From Plasmopara viticola (taxonomy: Eukaryota; Oomycota; Peronosporomycetes; Peronosporales; Peronosporaceae), in assembly GCA_001695595.3 (NCBI GenBank), contig MBPM02000005.1:1488001-1552000 (forward strand): a DNA stretch of 64,000 nt. Reading direction: 5' to 3'. Below the pieces are notes generated by a model. The model worked only from the letters and a program-made list of their open reading frames with translations. It ran no database searches and was not told where the DNA came from. Position numbers and translations under genes: made by a program. This document shows, one piece after another, positions 43,801-54,689 of this stretch (its first letter is position 1; each line of letters opens with the position of its first letter).

Positions 43801-46304
43801 TGATTATAGTACTCGGACCTATAAGTCATCTACGAGTTCTCAGGTACTCTTCACAGCGTTGACCGTGCCTTTGAGCTTGCTGGTAACATTATTACAGGAT
43901 AGCGGATAGTCCATAGAGACTCCGCCAAACAGCGGCTGATTCGACGGTAATGCTCGTGTAACTCACGACTAAATAAGTCCATTTCCTCCTGAAGGGCTTG
44001 AAGAATATGGTCTCGCCCCGAAGAAGACAGGATTTGACTGTGAGGACTGACCCTGGGATTATGCTAAGGGCGTGCACTTAGTTGTGAAGAATTCGCAGTT
44101 TTTTTAAAAAAGGATACGCAGGGTCGTGATAAATGCGACCTTTTTTGGCGCTCCTTGATAGCCGATGCCAGCGGAATTCCATTTGAAGTGCTTAGTGATG
44201 CAGATATGCTTCTAAAGGCATCAATAATTGATTATTGTAATGTATTTACCACCACCGCTCAATAAGAGAGCCTCTTTTTACAATTGATTATTTCCGAGGG
44301 TGACTTGGTCTGAACTAATTACATCGGACGAAATATAAGGGTGCAATTAGTGTACAATTTGCTAACTTTGTGAGTCGGAGACACCTTACCCCAAGCTATT
44401 GACATAATGTCAAGCCAGTCGGTGAGACTTAAGCTTCAGGGGATCACTTTCACGATGTGGTAAAAATCCGCGATCTACTTCCGAAGTCCCGTCATCCCGG
44501 CCTCCAAAATATTTGCCAGATACAATATACTCGCTCTCACGAGTTTGTATAGCGGAGTAGCCGCTTCATTTCACAAGCTCCGAAAATTAATTAATCTTCG
44601 CCCACCATATCTTCAAGAAGCCTCAAGGGAGCGACAGCAATGCTTTAATAGCTTTAATGCCCGATAGTGAGCCCCAAATACATTGTATTTGTCGTTGGGT
44701 TAACTGACCATGTGAACGATGGACCTTAAAAGTTGCAGACACAAAGGCTAAGTATTATTTCTCGACGTTAAGTCTTAGGAAAAAGTAAGTGAAGTAAAGG
44801 ATACACCGTACAACATGTTCCACATGACCAAAGTTTCAAACACAGAGGAGATGGGATTGTCTACAGTCGGCACCAATGAAAATCGCCGTATATCGGGCAA
44901 ACACCGACGCCAATCGCCAACTCGCAAAACATCTTCTTCATCTTGCCAACGAAGAAGACAAGAAACTTTTGTATTGGTCGCACCCGGCCAATACAGGTAA
45001 TGTCACCGATTAGTATTCCCTTCTCCTTCGAGAGCCAAAAAAGCCACATCACAAGTGGCATATTACAAAAGAAATTTGGTTCTAACAGAACAAACTGCTC
45101 TGTCAAGACCTCATAGTGACCATTGTGCTTTTGGCACCGCGTAAACTTTTGTTTAGAACGGCGTCATAAGAAACCAGAGGATAATCCTCCTTGGGTACAC
45201 TTGTCGTGTCCGTATCTTTGTTATTGCTCAAATTTGGAAGCATTTCCTGCCCTAAGGAAGTGTAGAGATCTTTAAGAAAAAAGATTTCGAGCGGTCGGCG
45301 AACAGACCATATAAGGCTCATAGTACGCTGCGCAGAGCCGGCCTCTCTTGTTGGTACAGCCTTAGGCATAAAGATAGAGTAGAACACCTTTGGGCGCTAA
45401 AGCCTCCTTTCTCGCGGTTGACTTGGTCATCGTTATGACTGGAGTAACTCGTTGTGTAAATCTAAACTTGAAAAATAAAATTCGGTGGGGGCGCAATGGA
45501 TCTTTACATCAAAAGCCAATCTTTGACCCAAGAAACGTAAGGTAGTTTAGAAGATATTAACAAAAGGGTGGTTCTTGGTGCACGAAAGCTACTCAAAAGG
45601 TAGTTATCCTTGTTATATTACCGACAACGGGGACGTACGATTATACCATATCGTGACTCATAAGTCATGGAATCTTTCGAACATCTGTAGTCCAAAAAGC
45701 TTTACCTTTGTTAGTTGCTAAAGTCTGTTTGTATCTCATTTTCTCTCTAATGATCTCTATAAAATGACTGGCCATCATTGTGCTCCTCTTGCTGTAATCG
45801 ATAGCTTTACGGATAGCTCCATCCTAGGTGTAGCGCCCAATCTTTATTAACGTTCACGTGACCAATTAGTTCTTGCCTATGTGGCCTATAGACCTCAGCT
45901 CATATAACACGTACGCAGACCACGGCTGTTCCAATACGTAAATTATAAGTGCGTAGCCGACTAGATAGCGCGTAGCTGATGAAACTGTGCCATGCGCTCA
46001 TGCTATACATGGTGTCCTTTAATTGGTCAAACACCCGGCTATTGTGATTCGCTTAGCTGCCCTTCGCACGATACTCGCAGCTACGTGACTGTACCGAGGT
46101 GCTAACACCGAGCATCCAACCGGCCCTACTTCAGCAAGTTATTGCTGCTGCATATCCGAAAGTCCCTACCCTAATTTGCCCTAGTTAATTTTATTGAATC
46201 CAATTTTCAGTCTAAAAAAAATATAATATAGAGGGCGTGCAAAGGTACAAACAATTAATCCTATAAGCCCTAATCCTCCACGCCTTAACCCCTCCGTTTA
46301 CAAG
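40810..46304. other. Gene desert
   Basis: About 5.5 kb without a supported gene. The longest neighbouring frames (41815-42036 and 42046-42270 plus; 45103-45387 minus) have no recognisable domain. Probable old transposon debris, but no diagnostic motif was found. Confidence 0.5.
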
Positions 46305-46318
46305 TCATTTTGGCGGGA
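46305..46318 (+). promoter_or_regulatory. Initiator-like element overlapping an E2F-like site, PCNA promoter
   Basis: TCATTTTGGCGGGA: TCATTTT (46305-46311) fits the oomycete initiator TCAYTYY, and TTTTGGCGGGA (46308-46318) fits the E2F/DP consensus TTTSSCGS. It lies about 170 nt before the PCNA ATG. Confidence 0.5.
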
Positions 46319-46372
46319 GAGAATTCACCCCTCCCACACACTCCAAAACTACCTGTGTCTTTTTTCCCTCCC

Positions 46373-46386
46373 TTTTCGCGCCAAAG
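46373..46386 (+). promoter_or_regulatory. E2F-like site, PCNA promoter
   Basis: TTTTCGCGCCAAAG contains the near-palindromic TTTCGCGCCAAA, a textbook E2F/DP binding sequence, about 100 nt before the PCNA ATG. It implies S-phase control, as for PCNA in plants and animals (inference). Confidence 0.55.
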
Positions 46387-46421
46387 ACTTTTTCACGCGA
46401 ACACCACCCAAAAAAGTGTAG

Positions 46422-47344
<923 letters not shown>

Positions 47345-47577
47345 GTGCGCAATCGATGGAAATATGGTCAATCATATTTAGAACCCCAATATAACATTTG
47401 TTCGCTTACTTGGTCCATAGCGTTACTTAAGAACATCTTACCGAGTCGAAGTTCCTCGCAATGCCTTCAAGCAACTTCAAAATGACGTAAAATTTCTAAT
47501 TAAACTTGTCAAGGCAATATACTCGAGTCATCCTATCCTTACACACTCGTCTTCGGGCGCTAGGGATGTAAAGCTCC

Positions 47578-49249
47578 TTATTTTTTCCACGACTGAAGGT
47601 TGGAGTACGTGACGTAACAGAACGTGAGCAAGCCAATCACGATGACGAACGAGTCGACAATCTTGTCCATCCACGACGGCTTCGATTTCAGTTTAAGGTA
47701 GAATAGTGGCGGATACACTAAACTTAGCGGGACTGCATCCAATAACGAGATATAGAACTCAGAATAGACGAGTACCAGAAAGAAGCAAACAACTTACCAC
47801 AGCAAAAAGCACCAACAATTGACACAAAGAGGTCAAGGCGGTCCTGACCGAAATAAGCAACGCATATAGTGACAAGTACTGCCAAAGCACGAAAGCAGTT
47901 TTTTGCCACTTTCTGACCCGAAGCGCGTTTAGGGAACCCTAACATTTCCTCCATGATTTTCACAGCAGGGAAAAGAAACAGCGGATATGACAAAAGTTGC
48001 GCAAATGCGTATCCGAATTGTACTGAGCTAGACCAGCCATTGCGTGGCAGACTGGACGTGACCATGGAAGCAATGCCACTCCCAAACGTCAAGTAATTGA
48101 TACCAGCAAAGAAAGAGTAGAAGAAGAGCAACCCGACGACCGTCCACGAGAGCAAGCGCGGGAAGCGTTTCTGGCGTGCTTGGTTTAAAGAACTTTGAGT
48201 TGGTAATACCAGCCCTATGCCTTCAAAAGTAAAGACCGCCGTGCCAATGAAAACAGGATAATCATTTTGATTAAAAAGCACCACGTCTTGGGCTGGACCT
48301 TGAGTCGCTAGGAGCCAAAAGCTGTTGCTCAAAATAAACCCCAACCCGTACAGGATAAATACATCAGCAATTAAATTGCTAATGGAAAAGTAACTGATGT
48401 ACCGAATCCAAGACAGTGGAATGTACACGGCAATTTGAAGCAGAATCAGAATGGACGCATTTACAGAGTAACCCATAAATGCCAGCACTTCGGCCATGTT
48501 TTGGGCCACGAAAATCACATACGTGCAACAAAATCCTGCTTGCATGAGAATGATGGATATTTGCACCATACGTCGACCCCATGACCCGTATGCTTGAAAT
48601 CCAACATGCCCATAAGTCCCACCGACCATTTCACGGCATTGCAACAAGCGCAACATTGCATGGAGGGTCAATGCTGCGATAAACGCCAAACACAATGGCG
48701 AGAAGAGAATGCCCCCACTTCGAAAGCCTTCGGGCAAAAACAGCACGCCTGTTCCCACGAACGACTTGAGCAACGTTAGCAAAGCATGCCACAATGTCGT
48801 AGATTTGTCGCGATCATTTACAAAAAGTTGCGGGGCAATGAGTTTAGTTCTCTCTGAGGGTATTTCGAGCCTATCGCCACACAAGTCACACACAAAGTTG
48901 TAATTACAAGTGCGAAATGTTGCCCATACAAATTAGAGACGTACGCCTTCAAAGGGCGTGAGAGTGGCGTCGATAGCAGACTTTGCGCACGTTCCTCCAC
49001 GTTCATTTCGTCATACTCGTCATTGTCCTGACTCAAAATGTTACCAATGAACGGATCGTAGACACTATTGATACGGTCAACGATCTGATCCCGAAGCGCT
49101 TTTGACACCACGGGTCGAGGTGTCGTCTGCACATGGTGACGCCGAAATCCACCGGGCGCTGCGATAGCCAGTGCTCTGGGAATCGAATTGTCGGAAAACC
49201 CGGGCTCGGATTCTCGGCGACCCGTAATTTGAGGCGACGAAGCACGCAT
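47578..49249 (-). CDS. Amino acid/auxin permease family transporter, vacuolar type
   Basis: Three exons: 49249-48945, 48870-47798 and 47732-47578, with introns of 74 nt (GTACGT...GCGATAG) and 65 nt (GTAAGT...GGATGCAG), 510 residues. The phases match at both junctions. The last exon replaces an early stop in the unspliced frame and restores the family ending SIVGAFCCVPLSLVYPPLFY plus a final membrane helix. About 110 polar cytosolic residues precede roughly 11 helices; the first carries LLKSFVGTGVLFLPEGFRSG, typical of the AAAP/SLC36-like group that moves amino acids with protons across vacuolar or plasma membranes. Met at 49249 is the first in-frame ATG. It is divergent from CDC40 and convergent with PCNA. 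Substrate is unknown. Confidence 0.9.
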
Positions 49250-49543
49250 GCGTCGTAAATTCGTTTGGAGGCGAAAGTGAGCTACAGACGGCACAACACA
49301 GACGTGATCCGGCTGATAGCGCGTCCCGTCCTACAAGATGGCGAATGGTGGCGACCACTGGTGGAGAACGTAGCCTACATCCTACATGTGCATAAGATAC
49401 TAGGGCCTCTAGTATCTTATCATAGTTAATCTTAGTTGGCAAATAAAGTTGAATTATCCTTCAATATTGTGTATAACCGCCGAAAGCGATATTCAAAAGC
49501 AGAGACTGTGTACAGCACACTATATTAGGTTCATCTCGACACC
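49250..49543. promoter_or_regulatory. Divergent promoter of transporter and CDC40
   Basis: 294 nt lie between the two start codons, so both promoters must sit here. It contains the palindrome at 49393-49421. On the transporter strand GCCATCTTGTAGG is a conspicuous CCATCTTG-type element about 90 nt from its ATG. Confidence 0.45.
49393..49421. repeat. Palindrome with 12-bp arms
   Basis: ATAAGATACTAG (49393-49404), loop GGCCT, then CTAGTATCTTAT (49410-49421). The arms are perfectly complementary. It sits between two divergent genes and may be a binding site for a dimeric factor, a cruciform or a transposon relic. Confidence 0.8.
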
Positions 49544-51355
49544 ATGGAGGCGCTCGGAGCATACGCATCTAGCGACGACGAGCCAGCTTTATCGCCGCGA
49601 TCCACTGATACATCCCATTTGCCTCTACCGCTCGTCAACTCAGCTCCCTTTGTAGTGGTAACGGACAACCAAGAGCAAGCGAACAAGACGGCCTCCCTCT
49701 GTGCCGCTTCACAGACCCAATTGGCTGTAAATCTGCCCATAGACTCCACCTTGGCTCCATTCGTCGGGCCGCATGGCGGAGATGTGTCCGATATAACTCT
49801 TATGAATCCTCTTCGTGTAGGAAGTGGCAAGGAGGTGGTCACGGGGATCGTGGAGCATGCAGAAATGGAGGATTACAGCTTCGAAGCGCAGTACCACACG
49901 CACAACCAGACTTTAAGTCGCAATACAAGTCGGACTCGCGTCAAAGGAGCGCCGCCAGCTGCTCCTACACTTCCTGGCGAGGTTCTACCCGACACAATTG
50001 TTGTTCCAGGGGAAGAAGACGTATTTACACGACGAAATGCCAAGAAAAAAAGGGATCAGACAATCTGGAACGCACGAGCGGCAGCTGACGACCTGGGCGA
50101 TGAAAGTGCGACCGGTATTTGGGCACCGTACAAGGAAAAGGGTCTTTTTCCAACCGATGCTGAACGAGGCACGATGAACGAACAACAGAAAGCGCTGCGA
50201 GAGGAACACGAAGCGAAGCGCCGCAAGGCCGAAGCGAAGACGGAAGTGGACGAAGAGCTGGATTTCGACCGGATGGTGGAGAAAAAGCTCGCGCATTTGC
50301 TGCCTGCGCGACTGAAAGCTGGACAGACGGCGTTGGAAGGCAAGACGACGTTCTTGGGCGACAATGAGTATGATTACCAGGGACGTGCGTGGGTGGAACC
50401 GCCTCGGACACTCAAGCCGGACGATGGCGACCATCAAGTGTTTTTGCCCAAAAAGTGTATCCACAAGTGGACGGGACACACCAAGGGGGTCCAAGCAATC
50501 GAGTTGTTTCCACAGTATGGCCACTTACTGCTTTCAGGTAGCATGGACCATACTGTGCGCATTTGGAACGTCTATACTGAACGCAAGTGCCAGCGTATCT
50601 ACGAAGGCCACTCGGGGGCTGTGCGCGGTATCAACTTTAGTCCCGACGGCAACCAGTTTTTAAGTTGCGGGTTTGACCGGTTTATTCAGTTGTGGGACAC
50701 GGAAACGGGTCAAGCAGTGCATGCGTTCACGACACGTCGTGTGCCCTACTGTGTCAAGTTTTACCCCGTGGACAAAACCCAGTTTGTAGTGGGTGATTCC
50801 AACAACATGGTCGTGCAATTCGACACGCGATCGGGTGAGATCGTGCAAGAGTACAATCACCATTTGCAGGCGGTTAATAGTGTGACGTTTGTGGACGACA
50901 ATACGCGCTTTGTGAGTACATCGGATGACAAGAAAGTACTCGTGTGGGAGTGGGGCATCCCCGTGCCGATCAAGTACATTTCCGAGCCAAGCATGCACTC
51001 GATGCCAGCTGTGACGTTGCATCCGAGTGGGAGCTTCTTTGCTGGCCAATCGCTAAATAATCAGATTGACGTGTATACTGCGCGGGACAAGTTTAAACTG
51101 AACCGCAAAAAGGTATTTCGAGGTCATCAAACTGCGGGGTATGCGTGCCAAATTGGGTTTTCGCCCAATGGGCAGTATATCATGTCGGGCGACGGCGAGG
51201 GCAAATTGGTCTTTTGGGATTGGAAATCGACCAAACAGATGAAGAAAATACGCGCACATGATCGAGGCCCGACCATGGGGGCGATTTGGCATCCACTTGA
51301 GCCGAGCAAGGTGGTCACATGCGGTTGGGACGGTCTTATCAAGTACTGGGATTAA
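49544..51355 (+). CDS. CDC40: Pre-mRNA splicing factor PRP17/CDC40, WD40 protein
   Basis: Single exon, 603 residues. PRP17 acts in the second catalytic step of splicing in the nucleus. The N-terminus starts MEALGAYASSDDE, and the family signatures follow: MNPLRVG, VEHAEMEDYSFEAQYHT (residues ~105-120), GIWAPYKEKG, and a Lys/Glu-rich helix. From about residue 300 there are seven WD40 repeats, opening CIHKWTGHTKGVQAIELFP and LLLSGSMDHTVRIWNVY and ending VVTCGWDGLIKYWD. Length matches animal and plant homologues (570-600). No defect seen. Confidence 0.95.
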   Translation: MEALGAYASSDDEPALSPRSTDTSHLPLPLVNSAPFVVVTDNQEQANKTASLCAASQTQLAVNLPIDSTLAPFVGPHGGDVSDITLMNPLRVGSGKEVVTGIVEHAEMEDYSFEAQYHTHNQTLSRNTSRTRVKGAPPAAPTLPGEVLPDTIVVPGEEDVFTRRNAKKKRDQTIWNARAAADDLGDESATGIWAPYKEKGLFPTDAERGTMNEQQKALREEHEAKRRKAEAKTEVDEELDFDRMVEKKLAHLLPARLKAGQTALEGKTTFLGDNEYDYQGRAWVEPPRTLKPDDGDHQVFLPKKCIHKWTGHTKGVQAIELFPQYGHLLLSGSMDHTVRIWNVYTERKCQRIYEGHSGAVRGINFSPDGNQFLSCGFDRFIQLWDTETGQAVHAFTTRRVPYCVKFYPVDKTQFVVGDSNNMVVQFDTRSGEIVQEYNHHLQAVNSVTFVDDNTRFVSTSDDKKVLVWEWGIPVPIKYISEPSMHSMPAVTLHPSGSFFAGQSLNNQIDVYTARDKFKLNRKKVFRGHQTAGYACQIGFSPNGQYIMSGDGEGKLVFWDWKSTKQMKKIRAHDRGPTMGAIWHPLEPSKVVTCGWDGLIKYWD

Positions 51356-51663
51356 AGCCAGAGGAACAATAACAATAAATGCATGGACTACCGGTATATT
51401 TGGTCTGCTTTGGGTTGTGACGTGACGATTTGAACGTGAACCTTTTGTCCCACACTGTAATGGTGTACGACAAATCATCTCATTCAATATGGAACGTACA
51501 TTTTAGAAATGATTGGGGGGTTTTCGCGCTTTTTTGTAAACCTTCTATTTTCGACATTACCTACTTCAAATATATGGACACATGTAGAGAGATCGCCGTC
51601 GATGGTTCGTGCCATGGTGCGCTATGACTAAGCGTAAGGACTTGTGTCTGCGTTGCTCTTCTG
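51356..51663. other. Convergent 3' spacer
   Basis: Between the CDC40 stop (+) and the Myb gene stop (-). No other feature. Confidence 0.55.
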
Positions 51664-52374
51664 TCAAAGAACAGCTTCGGCGTGCACGACGGGAGCATGA
51701 ACGATGTCTAGAATATAATCAATCTCCTCTTCGGACAATACAAGGGGTTCCAAGTCCCTCCCTCGGGCTGCAAAGTGGGCAATCTCGGTCGGCGTGACGG
51801 GCGGAAGGCCGTATACTGGACTGTGTCCTGGTACAAAACAGCCGTGGAAATCCATGGGGTCGACCCCCCTCCTCACTGACACGGGAGGATGTAATATTGG
51901 TGGGGACCCCGCGACGGAACACGGCGACGCCGCGTCGTGGCGTTTGTGCTGGTCACGCCGACGCTTGAACGACCGCGGCGCTTTGACCGACGACCGCAAG
52001 CCACGCTTGCGACGTGCGATCTTTTCGCGGTATTTTTGGGCGTGGGTCATGGTTTGGCGAGTCGTGCGCGTCCCTACGTGCGCTGCAATCTCTTTCCACG
52101 GACCCGACGGGTACAATTCGAGACCTGCTAGAAAGCGATTGTGCTCGTCGGCCGTCCACGCGCGGCCATTTGTGGGAAGCGACGACGCGGAGTCGCCATC
52201 GGAGGAGCTTGACGGAGACGGCGGCGCTTCCGACGGGAGACGAATGAGCTCACGGCGCCCACAGAGGGCATTGGCACTCGGCGTGAACAATTGGCTCTTG
52301 ACATCCGCAGTGATTGTCATGGTACACAGCGCGCAAGGGGGCAAAAGCACAAATGGAGAAGAAGACGACGGCAT
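51664..52374 (-). CDS. Single-repeat Myb transcription factor, SHAQKYF type
   Basis: Single exon, 236 residues. A Ser-rich N-terminus is followed by one Myb repeat at about residues 71-118 (RAWTADEHNRFLAGLELYPS, GPWKEIAAHVGTRTTRQTMT, HAQKYREKI). THAQKYR stands in place of the plant and oomycete consensus SHAQKYF; the spaced tryptophans W73 and W93 are present. A basic stretch (RRKRGLRSSVKAPRSFKRRR) is a likely nuclear signal. The C-terminus ends with an acidic helix (LSEEEIDYILDIV), perhaps an activation or docking helix. Met19 (52320) is an alternative start. Such factors regulate development and sporulation in oomycetes; targets here are unknown. Confidence 0.85.
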   Translation of the reverse strand: MPSSSSPFVLLPPCALCTMTITADVKSQLFTPSANALCGRRELIRLPSEAPPSPSSSSDGDSASSLPTNGRAWTADEHNRFLAGLELYPSGPWKEIAAHVGTRTTRQTMTHAQKYREKIARRKRGLRSSVKAPRSFKRRRDQHKRHDAASPCSVAGSPPILHPPVSVRRGVDPMDFHGCFVPGHSPVYGLPPVTPTEIAHFAARGRDLEPLVLSEEEIDYILDIVHAPVVHAEAVL

Positions 52375-53622
52375 GGGCAGAGTGGTGTGGTCGGGGTGGG
52401 ACGACGTTGTAGTGGAGTTGACGTGCTCTCTTGTGATACAGAGGGCGAACGCACGCTGGTCAGTTGAAAAACGGTCTTTCAGGATTGCCCATCCCAGAGA
52501 AAATCCATTGTTTGTGAATGGGCTTCTCTTATCTAAGTAGTCTTGGGCCTCGAGATTGTGGAGAGTGGAGAGTGTCGCTTTAAGATGCGCTTGGATTATA
52601 TTTGAGGTCGTATCTGTTCTAGTGCCACTGTTGCTTCAGATAAATCCTTTGGCTGCCAACCTTCGGACGTTAGCATTCAGCTTTGTTGGATCGTCATGAA
52701 GAACGGCAAGATGAGACAAGCTAGACTTACGTCTGAGATCGTCACGGGGAAATTGGGAGGCAGTCATACATATGTGCGGCCGGATCAAAGGGTTACTTTG
52801 CCATCTAATGTGCATAACCTAGTAAGGAAATGGTACCAGGTAGAAGAAGAGACTTTACCCAATTTCTCATTCTCCTGCACATAGCCTACTTAATTAAGTT
52901 CTCGCGCATGGAACAAATACGCTTTGAACTCAGCTGACTTACTTTCCATAATTCAAAAGCCAAACATATTGTGAACGCTATCGAGTCAGAATCCAGGATT
53001 GTGCCACTGGAGTGTCCTATTGCGCTCGATGGCGTGAAAGGTCGGGTGAGGTCAGTGGCAACACTTGCGCCTGTAGCTCAAGTGTAGATGCTCGCCGACT
53101 GCTAACGGTTGCGGTATCTTTAACCGCAAAGCCGTGCGCAAACTGGACGGATCAGCAGATTGCTGTCCAAAGCATGAATAGCCACGGCAATTTGGTGACG
53201 TTGTTGCTATGAATACAAAAGGCGTAGAGAGCACCACTACGTCTTCGTGCGATCGGAAAGCTCGACCACCTCAAGACTTATCTCTATTTATCTGTGAAAA
53301 GGTGCTACTCCACCGAGCAATAGCAGCGCTTCAGTGACTCCACGAAAGCCTAAGGAAAGGGTTCGATGACGATCAAAACATGTTTCGAAACGGTGAGTGA
53401 CCACACGCTTGGCCGAATTATTCTCGTGTCAGAGATAAGGACAGCGTGTTGCCATGACGATTGAAAATGATTTAGAAAAGCCGTTTTGGGAACTGTTTCG
53501 ATGTCGGAAAGCTATGTAGTATAAGGAGTCGGAATGAATCACGATGGGAAGTTATTGACATTGAAGTCGACGTTTATGTGTGCAAAACACACATGCAATG
53601 AGTTGCGCAGTGACTTCTTTGC
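52375..53622. other. Intergenic, upstream of the Myb gene
   Basis: Holds the Myb promoter on the minus strand. A 62-codon frame at 52696-52884 (+) has no motif. Nothing else seen. Confidence 0.5.
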
Positions 53623-54345
53623 TTGAATTTTTCCTGTTTTTTTTATCTAATGTTCCGATTTGCCAGAGGACAAAGTTGTTCTGACGCAGCAGCTTTTCTT
53701 GAGAATGCATGCAAACGCACTAATAACAACTCGTTACATAAATCTCTTTTTGAGTTGAAAGATGGCTTTTTGTTAGAAAGAAGCTATAAAACAATGGTCT
53801 CCGACGGTATTACGTATATAAATAAAAAATTAAAAATTAATATTTTTTAAGATAACTCAGTCTTTTAGTTGCATTTAAGTGCACCTTGAGATCAAGGCTA
53901 GTGAGCCACATTTCCGAAATGCCTCCTCTGTATAAGGTGCAGTGGGACTCCGACACACTCAACAACACATTTTAGCCAATCTTAAGAGACTGATGATCAT
54001 AATCTTTATTTGAAAGATCTGGGTGGACTGTACGTTGCCCACATCTGCCAGATGCACAGTATGCGCTGTTGGCGGCATGTCCAGAGAGCTAGATTGGACG
54101 CATTTGAGGCCGCAGGAAGATTTGACGCTTTAAAAGAGCAGTATCATTCTCAGTCCTTCGCAGCAGGAGCGGGCTACAGTGCTCGAATTCCACGTGTAAA
54201 GCTCAAGTTTCAGAGCATGAGCAGTAGTGCCGCCGGGAGCACCTTCTGCGCGGTCCGAGCCGGTATAACTAGAGATTTTCTTAATTTTGCAAAAAATAAT
54301 CAAAACAACACTTTTGGGTCTAGACGGCAAAGGTGGCCACTATAG
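53623..54345 (+). pseudogene. Two coding-like plus-strand fragments, unknown parent
   Basis: Frame 53623-53850 contains AAFLENACKRTNNNSLHKSL and FELKDGFLLERSYKTM. Frame 54010-54345 contains GGLYVAHICQMHSMRCWRHV and ARLDAFEAAGRFDALKEQYH. Both have protein-like helical composition, but neither has a convincing start or splice context. I cannot name a family. They may be parts of one gene broken by the adjacent Copia insertion, or chance. Confidence 0.25.
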
Positions 54346-54689
54346 CGCATTAGATGAGGTGCGCATTGCGTTCTTACTTTGGCCAGGCTTAAACTGGACA
54401 TCTATACTTTTCCCAAGTGTTCCATATTCTAGAAGCACAGTCAAAACAGGCGTTCCTTTTGGCAAATTCTAAGCTAACATCATGGTCGGATTTCCTTGCC
54501 CACAAGCGAAGATTGTGCAAACTTACTTATATCTAATAATGAATATCACAATCATGACCATAACTCCCGAGACCGAGAGTCTGTCATCCGTGTTGCTGCC
54601 CCAATCTGCATCCGAGTATGCTTTAACCGCAGCGCTTCCACTTCCTCGGTGGACGAAACCGATTCATCGCGTGGTCTTTAAATACCGAA

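Noticed and set aside
48818..48944. Read-through of transporter exon 1 (158-codon frame)
   Set aside because: It reads through the GTACGT intron and ends without membrane segments; the spliced frame joins the transporter in phase.
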